Below, piece after piece: positions 35,482 through 43,991 of a stretch of DNA of 64,000 bases. The stretch's first letter is position 1; every line of letters begins with the position of its first letter. Below the pieces are notes generated by a model. That model did no database searches and had not been told where the DNA came from. It saw only the letters and a program-made list of their open reading frames with translations. The DNA comes from Luteibacter pinisoli. GTDB lineage: Bacteria > Pseudomonadota > Gammaproteobacteria > Xanthomonadales > Rhodanobacteraceae. The stretch is from positions 3,720,001-3,784,000 of the forward strand of contig NZ_CP041046.1 of NCBI RefSeq assembly GCF_006385595.1, given 5' to 3'. The translations under genes were made by a program, and so were the position numbers.

Positions 35482-35495
35482 CCTTCGGAGCCACC

Positions 35496-36248
35496 ATGGC
35501 CTTCCTGCCCCGCCTCGCCGGCCTGCTCGCCCTGTCGCTCACCGTATCGGCCAGCGCCTTCCAGGCCCCGGTGGCGTGGTCCGTGTCACGGCAGATGATC
35601 GTCGTCGTCACCGACGGATGGGATGCGAAGCAAGGCACCCTGCGCACCTACGCACGCGATGGCGGCGCCTGGAAGCCCGTCGGCGCGGCCGCGCCCGTCG
35701 TGATCGGCAAGGACGGCAGCGCCTGGGGAGTCGGCCTCTCGCCGCCACAAACGTCAGGCCCGCAGAAACACGAAGGCGACGGCCGCAGCCCGGCGGGTGT
35801 CTTCCGCGTCGGCACGGCGTTTGGCTACGCGGAGACGAACAGCACCGCCCTGCCCTATAAAGGCCTGACGGCATCCGATTACTGCGTCGACGTGGACGGC
35901 TCGCCCTACTACAACCAGCTCGTCGACGAGCAGAAGGTGGGCGAGAAAGCCGTGGCCGGCGCCACCGAACCCATGCGCCGCGACCTCCACTTCCAGGGCG
36001 ACCACGCCTACCGCATCGGCTTCGTCATCGAGCACAACCCCGACGGCAGGAAGGGCGCGGGCAGCTGCATCTTCGCCCACCTGTGGAAGACCCCGACGTC
36101 GGGCACCGCCGGCTGCACCGCGATGGCTGACGACGTGATGGAGCGCCTGCTGGCCTGGCTGGATCCTTCGAAGAAGCCCGTGTTCGTGCTGCTGCCGAAG
36201 GCCGAGTACGCGCGCCTGCACGATGCCTGGAACCTGCCTGCCCCATGA
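35496..36248 (+). CDS. Exported L,D-transpeptidase-fold (YkuD/COG3786) protein
   Basis: 250 residues from MAFLPRLAG with CGGAG 6 bases upstream. The signal peptide ends near SASAF. The YkuD-type catalytic region is HLWKTPTSGTAGCTAM with His195 and Cys207, and the family stretch KHEGDGRSPAGVFRVG is present. Such enzymes cut or form bonds at L-DAP-D-Ala in murein stems. A hydrolytic (L,D-carboxypeptidase-like) role would fit the island, but the sequence does not separate that from cross-linking. The stop overlaps the next gene by 4 bases. Confidence 0.87.
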   Translation: MAFLPRLAGLLALSLTVSASAFQAPVAWSVSRQMIVVVTDGWDAKQGTLRTYARDGGAWKPVGAAAPVVIGKDGSAWGVGLSPPQTSGPQKHEGDGRSPAGVFRVGTAFGYAETNSTALPYKGLTASDYCVDVDGSPYYNQLVDEQKVGEKAVAGATEPMRRDLHFQGDHAYRIGFVIEHNPDGRKGAGSCIFAHLWKTPTSGTAGCTAMADDVMERLLAWLDPSKKPVFVLLPKAEYARLHDAWNLPAP

Positions 36249-37351
36249 GTGCCCACGACGTCCTCATCATCGGCGGCGGCATCGCCGGCGCGTCGGTGGC
36301 ATGGTTTCTCGCACCGCATGCGCGCGTGCACCTGATCGAGCGCGAAATCTTCGCCGGCATGCACACCACCGGTCGTTCGGCCGCGCACTTCAGCGAGACC
36401 TACGGCTCGGCCCAGGTGCGCGCACTGTCGCGTGCCACGCGGCCGTTCCTCGAACATCCGCCGGAAGGCTTCGCGCATCATCCGCTCCTACATGCGCGTG
36501 GCTCGCTGGTCGTCGCCCGCGCCGCGCAGGAAGACACGCTGCGCGCCGACTACGAGCTGATGCGCAGCAGCACCCCGAGCCTCGGCTGGATGGACAGCGA
36601 CGCCATCCAGGCGGCCGTGCCCGTGCTTCGTCGCGAGGCAGCCCACGCTGGGCTCTGGGAGCCGGACGCGGCGGACATCGACGTCAACGAACTGCACCAA
36701 GCCTTCCTGCGCGGTGCGAAAGCCCGCGGCGCCACCGTGCAGCTGGATACCGACGTACGCAGCATCACCCGCGAGGGCGGCGGCTGGTGCGTCAACGGCG
36801 GCCTGCACGCGCCCATCCTGGTCAACGCCGCCGGCGCGTGGGCCGACGTCATCGCCAGCCTCGCCAGTGTCGCACCCATCGGCCTGGAACCGCGGCGCCG
36901 ATCGGCCTTCCTGTTCGAGCCACCGGAAGGTACCTCGACACAGGACTGGCCTTTCGTCGTCGACCTGGACGAATCGTTCTACTTCAAACCCGACGCCGGC
37001 CTGCTGCTCGGCTCCGCCGCCAACGCCGACCCCACGCACCCGCACGACGTACAGCCCGAGGAGTTCGACATCGCCCTCGGCATCCACCGCATCGAAGAAG
37101 CCACCACGATGAGCATCCGCCGGCCCACGCGCACCTGGGCCGGCCTCCGCTCGTTCGTTCCCGATGGCGACCTCGTCGGTGGCTTCGCGCCCGACGCGCC
37201 CGGCTTCTTCTGGCTGGCCGCCCAGGGCGGCTACGGCATCCAGACCTGCGCCGCCATGGCCGAAGCCTGCGCATCGATCATCCTTGGGCACGCGATGCCC
37301 GCGCATCTCGCCGACGAAGGCATCAGCGAAGCCATGCTGGCACCGCGCTGA
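36245..37351 (+). CDS. FAD-dependent D-amino-acid dehydrogenase, DauA-like
   Basis: A 368-residue DAO-family flavoenzyme. The Rossmann motif is IIGGGIAGASVAW (8-20). Overall match to Pseudomonas DauA (D-arginine dehydrogenase) is strong over the whole length, from memory: TGRSAAHF with His48, Tyr53, RRRSAFLFEPP, DESFYFKPDAG, TWAGLRSF. The acidic residue DauA uses to hold the arginine side chain (Glu87) is replaced by Ser87 in HARGSLVV. A preference for small neutral D-amino acids such as D-Ala is therefore inferred. ATGA overlap with the L,D-transpeptidase gene couples their translation. Confidence 0.9.
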   Translation: MSAHDVLIIGGGIAGASVAWFLAPHARVHLIEREIFAGMHTTGRSAAHFSETYGSAQVRALSRATRPFLEHPPEGFAHHPLLHARGSLVVARAAQEDTLRADYELMRSSTPSLGWMDSDAIQAAVPVLRREAAHAGLWEPDAADIDVNELHQAFLRGAKARGATVQLDTDVRSITREGGGWCVNGGLHAPILVNAAGAWADVIASLASVAPIGLEPRRRSAFLFEPPEGTSTQDWPFVVDLDESFYFKPDAGLLLGSAANADPTHPHDVQPEEFDIALGIHRIEEATTMSIRRPTRTWAGLRSFVPDGDLVGGFAPDAPGFFWLAAQGGYGIQTCAAMAEACASIILGHAMPAHLADEGISEAMLAPR

Positions 37352-37359
37352 TCACCGCA

Positions 37360-37450
37360 TAACCAGCACAACGCAAGTCGTTGTCGCAGCTTATGAGACA
37401 CGACTTATCCACACTGTTATGCAGTTGATACCCACATGGGCTGTGGATAT
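37360..37450 (+). repeat. 91-bp DnaA-box repeat, unit 1
   Basis: First of five co-oriented units without internal length change. Box 1 TTATCCACA at 37405-37413 (perfect DnaA box), box 2 ATACCCACA at 37428-37436 (two mismatches), box 3 TGTGGATAT at 37442-37450 (reverse strand, one mismatch). The 5' part contains the conserved ACGCAAGTCGTTGT. Confidence 0.85.
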
Positions 37451-37556
37451 CCAACACTGCGCGCAGGCGCGCTCCGACAGATTCGTCTCACTTGGCAGTG
37501 GCCCATCTGTTGGAGCGCGCTTGAGCGCCATCCCGTTGTGCGACGTGGTCACGCAA

Positions 37557-37647
37557 TGACCACGATGACGCAAGTCGTTGTTGCAGCTTCCGGGATCGGA
37601 CTTATCCACACTGTTATGCAGGTGATACCCACACCGCCTGTGGATAT
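37557..37647 (+). repeat. 91-bp DnaA-box repeat, unit 2
   Basis: Box 1 TTATCCACA at 37602-37610 (perfect), box 2 ATACCCACA at 37625-37633, box 3 TGTGGATAT at 37639-37647. Offsets are the same as in unit 1. The unit starts 197 bases after unit 1. Confidence 0.85.
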
Positions 37648-37681
37648 CGACGGACACGCTGGCACGGTGGTGGGCAGGGAT

Positions 37682-37772
37682 TGACCAGGGTGACGCAAGT
37701 GGTTGTTGGTGTTGGGGCGTCCGGGGTTATCCACACCGTTATGCAGGGGGTATCCACATTTGCTGTGGATGA
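37682..37772 (+). repeat. 91-bp DnaA-box repeat, unit 3
   Basis: Box 1 TTATCCACA at 37727-37735 (perfect), box 2 GTATCCACA at 37750-37758 (one mismatch), box 3 TGTGGATGA at 37764-37772 (reverse strand, one mismatch). The unit starts 125 bases after unit 2. Confidence 0.85.
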
Positions 37773-37783
37773 ATTTGGTGCGA

Positions 37784-37821
37784 TGTCGCGAAAGGCGTCG
37801 CGCACAGGGTGAGCTCCTACA
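37784..37821 (+). repeat. REP-like palindromic element, copy C
   Basis: TGTCGCGAAAGGCGTCGC followed by GCACAGGGTGAGCTCCTACA, matching copies A and B near 13.7 kb. It sits between DnaA-box units 3 and 4 and so lengthens the gap there. Confidence 0.7.
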
Positions 37822-37855
37822 GTAGGCCGCTCGGACGCACGTACTGAGCAAAGCT

Positions 37856-37946
37856 TGTGCAGGGTGACGCAAGTAGCTGTCGACGAAGGGCGTACTGAAG
37901 TTATGCACAACCTTATGCAGGGACTATCCACACAGGCTGTGGATGA
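37856..37946 (+). repeat. 91-bp DnaA-box repeat, unit 4
   Basis: Box 1 TTATGCACA at 37901-37909 (fits TTATNCACA), box 2 CTATCCACA at 37924-37932, box 3 TGTGGATGA at 37938-37946. Same internal offsets; starts 174 bases after unit 3 with a REP-like element in between. Confidence 0.85.
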
Positions 37947-37968
37947 ATGTCGTGGGCTGGCGAAAGTT

Positions 37969-38059
37969 TAAGCAGCGCAAGCCAAGTGGTTGTTGCTTAA
38001 GGCCGTGTCCGACTTATGCACATGCTTATGCAGCGAGTATCCACACTGGCTGTGGATAT
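37969..38059 (+). repeat. 91-bp DnaA-box repeat, unit 5
   Basis: Box 1 TTATGCACA at 38014-38022, box 2 GTATCCACA at 38037-38045, box 3 TGTGGATAT at 38051-38059. It starts 113 bases after unit 4 and ends 15 bases before the sucD terminator. No gene is seen in the whole 37352-38131 interval. Confidence 0.85.
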
Positions 38060-38073
38060 CGCGACGGCAGGCG

Positions 38074-38107
38074 AAAAAAAACCCCGCTCGGCTGAGCGGG
38101 GTTTTTT
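38074..38107. terminator. Bidirectional intrinsic terminator downstream of sucD
   Basis: Stem ACCCCGCTC (38081-38089) with GAGCGGGGT (38094-38102), loop GGCT, flanked by a run of A on the left and T on the right. It should terminate sucCD on the minus strand and any rightward transcript crossing the repeat region. Confidence 0.92.
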
Positions 38108-38131
38108 CGTTTCGCCGAAGCGAAGCGGGTA

Positions 38132-39004
38132 TTACTTCATCAGACCGGCGAGGGTCTTGCCGAGGTCAGCCGGCGACTTCACCGTGGTGACGCCTGCCTT
38201 CTCGAGCGCCGCGAACTTCGCTTCCGCCGTGCCCTTGCCGCCCGAGATGATCGCACCGGCGTGGCCCATGCGCTTGCCCGGAGGAGCCGACGCGCCAGCG
38301 ATGAACGACACGACCGGCTTCTTGACGTACTGGCTGATGAACTCAGCCGCGTCTTCCTCGGCGCTGCCGCCGATTTCGCCGACCATGATGATACCTTCGG
38401 TCTGCGGATCGTCCTGGAACAGCTTCAGGCAGTCGATGAAGTTCAGGCCGTTGATCGGATCGCCACCGATACCGATGCAGGTGGACTGGCCGAGGCCTTC
38501 GTTCGTGGTCTGGAACACCGCTTCATACGTCAGGGTGCCCGAACGCGAAACGATACCGACCTTGCCCGGCTTGTGGATGTGGCCCGGCATGATGCCGATC
38601 TTGCACTCACCCGGGGTGATGACACCCGGGCAGTTCGGACCGACCAGGACGACGTCCGGGTGCGACTTCAGCACGTTCTTCACGCGCATCATGTCGAGCA
38701 CCGGGATGCCTTCGGTGATGGCCACGATGACCTTGATGCCACCAGCGATGGCTTCGAGGATCGAATCGGCAGCGAACGGAGGCGGCACGAAGATGACCGA
38801 GGCATCCGCCTTGGTCTGGTCAACGGCATCGCGCACGGTGTTGAACACCGGCAGGCCGATGTGCTCGGAACCGCCCTTGCCCGGGGTCACGCCACCGACG
38901 ACCTGGGTGCCGTAATCAAGAGCCTGCTGGGCGTGGAACGTGCCCTGCTGGCCGGTAAAGCCCTGCACGAGGACCTTGGTGTTTTTGTTGATCAGGACGC
39001 TCAT
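38132..39004 (-). CDS. sucD: Succinyl-CoA synthetase alpha subunit
   Basis: 290 residues. The N-terminal CoA-binding Rossmann domain (LINKNTKVLVQGFTGQQGTFH) is followed by the ligase domain with the phosphohistidine region GHAGAIISGGKGTAEAK near the C-terminus. It forms the TCA-cycle succinyl-CoA synthetase with SucC, making ATP or GTP and succinate. It starts 13 bases after sucC ends. Confidence 0.97.
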   Translation of the reverse strand: MSVLINKNTKVLVQGFTGQQGTFHAQQALDYGTQVVGGVTPGKGGSEHIGLPVFNTVRDAVDQTKADASVIFVPPPFAADSILEAIAGGIKVIVAITEGIPVLDMMRVKNVLKSHPDVVLVGPNCPGVITPGECKIGIMPGHIHKPGKVGIVSRSGTLTYEAVFQTTNEGLGQSTCIGIGGDPINGLNFIDCLKLFQDDPQTEGIIMVGEIGGSAEEDAAEFISQYVKKPVVSFIAGASAPPGKRMGHAGAIISGGKGTAEAKFAALEKAGVTTVKSPADLGKTLAGLMK

Positions 39005-39017
39005 TTAAATTCGCTCC

Positions 39018-40178
39018 TCAGGCCGCTGCGGCCACGGCCTTGCGGGCCGCATCGTTGAGATCATCGGCCGGCGTGATCGCCAGGCCCGAGTTGGCCAGCA
39101 GTTCGCGACCCTTCTCGACGTTGGTGCCCTGCAGGCGCACGATCACCGGGATCTGCAGGCCCACTTCCTTCACCGCGGCAATGATGCCCTCGGCGATCAG
39201 GTCGCAGCGCACGATACCGCCGAAGATGTTGACCAGGATGGCCTTCACCTTGTCGGACGAGAGGATCAGCTTGAACGCCTCGGAGACGCGCTCCTTGGTG
39301 GCGCCGCCGCCGACGTCGAGGAAGTTGGCCGGCTCGCCGCCTGCCAGCTTGATCACGTCCATCGTGGCCATCGCCAGGCCCGCACCGTTGACCATGCAGC
39401 CAATCGTGCCGTCCATCGTGACGTAGTTGAGGTTGTGCTGCACGGCAGCCGCCTCGGCCGCGTCTTCCTGGGTCAGGTCGCGCATGGCGGCCAGGTCCGG
39501 GTGACGGAATTCGGCGTTGTCGTCGGAGTTGACCTTGCCATCGAGGGCGGCGAGGTTGCCGTCTTCGAGGATGGCGAGCGGGTTCAGCTCGACCAGGGCC
39601 AGGTCCTTCTCGTTGAACAGCTTGTACAGGCCAAGCATGATCTTGACGAGCTGGCCGACCTGCTTCGGATTCAGGTCCATCTTGAACCCGAGGTCACGGC
39701 ACTGGTACGGCTGCAGGCCTTCGACGAAATCGACCTGGAAGGTGTGGATGTCTTCCGGGGTTTCGGCGGCCACCTGCTCGATGTCCACGCCGCCGTGCTT
39801 GGAGGCGATGAACGAGATCGACTTGGTGTCACGATCGGTGAGGATCGACAGGTACAGTTCCTTCGCGATGTCGGTCGCGTCGGTGACCAGGACCAGGTTC
39901 ACCGGCAGCGCACGGCCGGCGGACTGGTAGGTTTCCATGTTCGTGCCGAGCATGCCCTTGGCGGCATCGCGCACGGCATCGAGGCTGCGGCAGAACTTGA
40001 CGCCACCGGCCTTGCCGCGACCGCCGGCATGGATCTGGGCCTTGACCATCCACTGGGTACCACCAAGGTGCTTGGCGGCATCGACAGCGGCGTCGGGAGA
40101 GTTGGCAACCTTGCCCGGGGGTACGGCGATGCCGTACTTCGCGAACAGTTCTTTAGCCTGGTACTCGTGGAAATTCAT
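39018..40178 (-). CDS. sucC: Succinyl-CoA synthetase beta subunit
   Basis: 386 residues from MNFHEYQAKELFAKYG, the invariant family N-terminus; the upstream open frame is discarded. ATP-grasp domain at the N-terminal side and the C-terminal ligase domain with GGIVRCDLIAEGII. It sets nucleotide specificity of the SucCD complex. Divergent from pilS with about 210 bases between, where a rightward -10-like TATACT lies at 40335-40340. Confidence 0.97.
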   Translation of the reverse strand: MNFHEYQAKELFAKYGIAVPPGKVANSPDAAVDAAKHLGGTQWMVKAQIHAGGRGKAGGVKFCRSLDAVRDAAKGMLGTNMETYQSAGRALPVNLVLVTDATDIAKELYLSILTDRDTKSISFIASKHGGVDIEQVAAETPEDIHTFQVDFVEGLQPYQCRDLGFKMDLNPKQVGQLVKIMLGLYKLFNEKDLALVELNPLAILEDGNLAALDGKVNSDDNAEFRHPDLAAMRDLTQEDAAEAAAVQHNLNYVTMDGTIGCMVNGAGLAMATMDVIKLAGGEPANFLDVGGGATKERVSEAFKLILSSDKVKAILVNIFGGIVRCDLIAEGIIAAVKEVGLQIPVIVRLQGTNVEKGRELLANSGLAITPADDLNDAARKAVAAAA

Positions 40179-40387
40179 TCGATACCTCGAGCGAACGGAG
40201 AAAAGCGAGTGAGCACGGCCGGGCCGCTGGCGGTCCGGTCGGGGATGGGGGTGTAACACGCGAACTACGCAAAAACCGCGCAATACGGCCAAGTATTTTC
40301 GACGATGGCGGCGGCAAAGGAAAGGGGCGGGCCCTATACTGGGCCTCATCCCAGGCCCCCATGGCCGCCCGGCGGAGAGCCAAAGAC

Positions 40388-42031
40388 GTGTCCACGCCCG
40401 CGCAGACGATGACCGCCACAGCCCGCGCCAACCAGGCCACAGCCCGCCACGAACTCTTCTTTTTCAATTACTTCCGGCTGGGCCAGGCCGCCGTCTACAC
40501 GGCCCTGGCGTTCCGCCCGGAACACATGGCGTGGCCCACCCTGCCGGACCCCCTGCTGGCCCGGGTGATGTCCCTGGCCTACCTGTTCGCGGCCCTGGTG
40601 ATGGTGGCCCGTACCCGGCACATGCTGCACCGCCCCGTGCTGGTGGTCTCCATCGGCCTGACCCTGGACATCGCCGCCGCGGTGCTGGCCCTTCTGCTCA
40701 TGCACGACGTCCGGATGGGCGTGGCCATGATGCTGGCGGTGAACATCGCCACCGGCGCCCTGCTGCTGCCCTTGCGGCTTTCCATGTTCTTTGCCGCCCT
40801 GGCCACCCTGGGCATGCTCGGGCACACCGTGTTCGACGTGGCCGAGCCCGGGGCCTCGGACCGGGAAGTGGTGGAATACGGCCTGTTCGGCGCGGCCTAC
40901 TTCGCCTGCGCCTCCCTCTGTTATGTGCTGGGCCGCAACATCCGGGCTTCCGAGGCCCTGGCCGAGCAGCGCGGCATCGACCTGGCCAACCTCTCCCAGG
41001 TGAACGAGCTGATCATCCGCCGCATGAAGACCGGCGTGCTGCTGGTGGACGAGGGCAACCGGATCCACCAGCTCAACGAATCGGCCTGGATGCTGATGGG
41101 CAACCCCTCGGCCGAGCAGCGCGACCTGGGCTCGCTGGCCCCGGAGCTGTCCCGCCGCCTGTACCACTGGCGCACCTCGGGCAAGCTGGACGAGAGCGCC
41201 ACCATGCTGGCCGACGGCACCCCGGAAGTGGTCCCGCGCTTCTCGCGCCTGGCCCCGAACGACGATTCCCACGTACTGATCTTCCTCGACGACACCTCGC
41301 TGGTGTCGCGCCGCGCGGAAGAACTGACCCTGAGCTCGCTGGGCCGGCTCTCGGCGTCCATCGCCCATGAGATCCGCAACCCCCTGGCGGCGATCCACTA
41401 TTCCGCCCAGTTGCTGGCCGAATCCACTGAGCTGAACGATACCGACCTGCGCATGGTCGAGATCATCAACAACCACTGCTCGCGGCTCAACGAGATCATC
41501 GAAAACATCCTGCAGCTCTCCCGCCGCGAGCGCTCGCGCCCGGAAACACTGGACCTGAGCCGCTGGGTGCATGACTTCGTCACCGAATACCGCCAGGGCA
41601 ACGACCTCGGCGCCGACGTGCTGCGCGCGGTCTCGGGCTCGGAACCCGTGGCGGCCGTGACCGATCCCCAGCACCTCCAGCAGGTGGTGTGGAACCTGGT
41701 GCAGAACGCCCTGCGCTACGGCCGCATGCCCGCCGAGCCGGCCCGGGTGATGGTGGTGGCCCGCCATTCGGAAGCGGGCATCCCCATCCTCGAAGTGATC
41801 GACCGCGGCCCCGGCATCCCGCCGAAGGTGGCCGCGCAGATCTTCGAACCCTTCTTCACCACCCACGAGTACGGCACGGGCCTGGGCCTTTACCTGGCCC
41901 GGCAGATGACCGAAGCCAACCAGGCCGCGCTGGAATACGTGCGCGTGGCCGGCGGCGGCAGCTGCTTCCGGATCAGCCTCACCCCACCCGCCCGGACCCC
42001 CGCGGCGGCGCCCCTGGCGGCCCGCGCGTGA
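40388..42031 (+). CDS. pilS: PilS, sensor kinase for type IV pilus expression
   Basis: 547 residues from a GTG with GGAGAG about 9 bases upstream; an ATG nine codons earlier lacks such a site. About six membrane helices (residues 30-180), then a PAS-like region (MKTGVLLVDEGNRIHQLNESA), the H-box with phospho-His in SIAHEIRNPLAAIHYSAQLL, and an HATPase domain (NLVQNALRYG; DRGPGIPP; GTGLGLYLARQ). It phosphorylates PilR, which drives pilin transcription with sigma-54. No pilin gene lies in the window. Confidence 0.93.
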   Translation: MSTPAQTMTATARANQATARHELFFFNYFRLGQAAVYTALAFRPEHMAWPTLPDPLLARVMSLAYLFAALVMVARTRHMLHRPVLVVSIGLTLDIAAAVLALLLMHDVRMGVAMMLAVNIATGALLLPLRLSMFFAALATLGMLGHTVFDVAEPGASDREVVEYGLFGAAYFACASLCYVLGRNIRASEALAEQRGIDLANLSQVNELIIRRMKTGVLLVDEGNRIHQLNESAWMLMGNPSAEQRDLGSLAPELSRRLYHWRTSGKLDESATMLADGTPEVVPRFSRLAPNDDSHVLIFLDDTSLVSRRAEELTLSSLGRLSASIAHEIRNPLAAIHYSAQLLAESTELNDTDLRMVEIINNHCSRLNEIIENILQLSRRERSRPETLDLSRWVHDFVTEYRQGNDLGADVLRAVSGSEPVAAVTDPQHLQQVVWNLVQNALRYGRMPAEPARVMVVARHSEAGIPILEVIDRGPGIPPKVAAQIFEPFFTTHEYGTGLGLYLARQMTEANQAALEYVRVAGGGSCFRISLTPPARTPAAAPLAARA

Positions 42032-42098
42032 TCTTTGCGCTTTGCCTCAAGGTCCCGGGCGGTTACATTGGGAACCTTCACCGAAACCTTCGGACGCG

Positions 42099-43514
42099 AT
42101 GAGCAAGCAGACTGTCCTGGTCATCGACGACGAGCGGGACATCCGCGAGTTGTTGACCATCACTCTCGGTCGAATGGAACTCGACGTCGACGCCGTGGGG
42201 AGCGTCAGCGAGGCGCGGAACGCCCTGGCCAACCGCCGCTATGACCTGTGCTTCACCGACATGCGGCTGCCTGACGGCAGTGGCCAGGAGATCATTGAGC
42301 TGATCTCGGCCACCTACCCCGACATGCCGGTGGCCATGATTACCGCCTACGGCAACGTGGACGCGGCCGTGAACGCCCTAAAAGCGGGCGCGTTCGACTT
42401 CGTCTCCAAGCCGGTGGACATCCACCTGCTGCGCCGCCTGGTGAAGACCGCGCTGCGCCTTTCCGAAGAGCGCCGTGCCGAATCCGGCAACAAGGCCGCC
42501 CCCGGCGCGGATCGCCTGATTGGCGAATCGCCGGTGATGGTCGAAGTGCGCAGCAAGATTGCCAAGCTCGCCCGCAACCAGGCACCCGTCTATATCGGCG
42601 GCGAATCCGGCGTGGGCAAGGAACTGGTCGCCCGGCTCATCCACGAACTGGGGCCGCGCGCCTCGGGTACCTTCGTGCCGGTGAACTGCGGCGCCATTCC
42701 GTCCGAACTGATGGAAAGCGAGTTCTTCGGCCACCGCAAGGGCAGCTTCACCGGTGCGCATGCCGACAAGGAAGGCCTGTTCCAGGCCGCCCACGGCGGC
42801 ACCCTGTTCCTCGATGAAGTGGCCGAGCTGCCCCTGCACATGCAGGTGAAGCTGCTGCGCGCCATCCAGGAAAAGGCCGTGCGCCCGATCGGCGGCCGCG
42901 ATGAAGTGCCGGTGGACGTGCGCATCCTCTCGGCCACGCACAAGAACCTCGCGGCGCTCGTCGAGCAGGGCCAGTTCCGCCAGGATCTGTTCTACCGCAT
43001 CAACGTCATCGAACTGCGCGTGCCGCCGCTGCGCGAGCGCCGTGGCGACGTGCCGCGCCTCGCGGACTTCATCCTGCGCCAGCTCGCCGTGGAATCCGGC
43101 GGCGCACCGGGCACGCTGAAGCCCGATGCCCTCGCCGCCCTCGAGGCCTACCAGTTCCCGGGCAACGTCCGCGAGCTGGAGAACATCCTCGAACGCGCGA
43201 TGGCCATGTGCGAAGGCGACACCATCGAAGCCGACGACCTGATGCTGCCGCAGCGCACGTCGCTGCCGACCGACGCCAGCCCGGCGACTGCCGGCGGCAT
43301 GCCGGTGCCGAACGCGGCAACCCCTGCCGGCCCGCCCGCGCCACGCAACCCGGCATCGGACGGCTCGCTCGAGGACTACATCACCAACATCGAGCGCGAC
43401 ACCATCATCAAGGCCCTGGAAGAGTCCCGCTACAACAAGACCGCCACCGCCAAGAAGCTGGGCATCACCTTCCGTGCGCTTCGCTACAAGCTAAAGAAGC
43501 TCGGCATCGACTGA
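42099..43514 (+). CDS. pilR: PilR, sigma-54-dependent response regulator
   Basis: 471 residues from MSKQTVLVIDDE. Receiver domain (1-120, phospho-Asp in CFTDMRLPDGSG), AAA+ domain (about 140-375) with Walker A GESGVGKE, a GAFTGA variant GSFTGA in the sigma-54 contact loop, and Walker B GGTLFLDEVAEL, then a Fis-type helix-turn-helix (NKTATAKKLGITFRALRYKLK). A Pro/Ala-rich linker (about 390-425) separates the last two. Its 3' end overlaps a convergent gene by 24 bases. Confidence 0.95.
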   Translation: MSKQTVLVIDDERDIRELLTITLGRMELDVDAVGSVSEARNALANRRYDLCFTDMRLPDGSGQEIIELISATYPDMPVAMITAYGNVDAAVNALKAGAFDFVSKPVDIHLLRRLVKTALRLSEERRAESGNKAAPGADRLIGESPVMVEVRSKIAKLARNQAPVYIGGESGVGKELVARLIHELGPRASGTFVPVNCGAIPSELMESEFFGHRKGSFTGAHADKEGLFQAAHGGTLFLDEVAELPLHMQVKLLRAIQEKAVRPIGGRDEVPVDVRILSATHKNLAALVEQGQFRQDLFYRINVIELRVPPLRERRGDVPRLADFILRQLAVESGGAPGTLKPDALAALEAYQFPGNVRELENILERAMAMCEGDTIEADDLMLPQRTSLPTDASPATAGGMPVPNAATPAGPPAPRNPASDGSLEDYITNIERDTIIKALEESRYNKTATAKKLGITFRALRYKLKKLGID

Positions 43515-43886
43515 TCCCGGCCTTTTGCGTCCGCGGCGCGCCAGCCACACGGCGCGCCCACGCTTTCCCGCCAGCCACATGAGCGGGTAGAAGGCGCAGG
43601 CCAACGCCGCATTCAGCCAGAGCATCCCGAACAGCCGCCAGCTGCGCACCATCTCCACGTCCTGCGCGGGGAAGTCCGCCAGCGGCGTGTGGAACACCGG
43701 GAACAGCCAGAGCCCGCGCACCCCGTCAAAGGTCCACGAGTCCGCGCATGGCAGTTCCGTGCACGCGGTCTGGACCGAGAGGATCGCGATGGACCCCATG
43801 AAGTGCGCGATACACGCGCCCACGTAGAGGGCGGCGCGTGTCTTCCACACCATCGCCCGGTGCATCGCTTGCGGATCCCAGCGCAT
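43491..43886 (-). CDS. Unknown small membrane protein
   Basis: 131 residues from ATG with GGGA 6 bases upstream; a GTG four codons earlier is also possible. Two likely membrane helices: LYVGACIAHFMGSIAILSV (about 20-38) and FGMLWLNAALACAFYPLMWLA (about 85-105), separated by a loop with two Cys (ACTELPCADSW) that may form a disulfide outside the membrane. Strongly basic C-terminus. I recognise no family. It converges on and overlaps the end of pilR. Confidence 0.6.
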   Translation of the reverse strand: MRWDPQAMHRAMVWKTRAALYVGACIAHFMGSIAILSVQTACTELPCADSWTFDGVRGLWLFPVFHTPLADFPAQDVEMVRSWRLFGMLWLNAALACAFYPLMWLAGKRGRAVWLARRGRKRPGSVDAELL

Positions 43887-43991
43887 CCCTCGTCCCACCC
43901 TCGTCGTTGATCCTGCGGATGCAGGGACGAAAAGCGTAGTGAGGGGGGCCGGCGGAAAGATATGGAAGGATTCTGAAAAATCCCGCGATGT

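Noticed and set aside
37360..38059. CRISPR array
   Set aside because: Units are 91 bp, diverged, irregularly spaced and contain DnaA boxes; there are no unique spacers of constant length and no cas genes.
37360..38059. Chromosomal oriC or plasmid iteron origin
   Set aside because: No dnaA, dnaN, gyrB, rpmH, rep or par gene is near, and no AT-rich unwinding region is visible.
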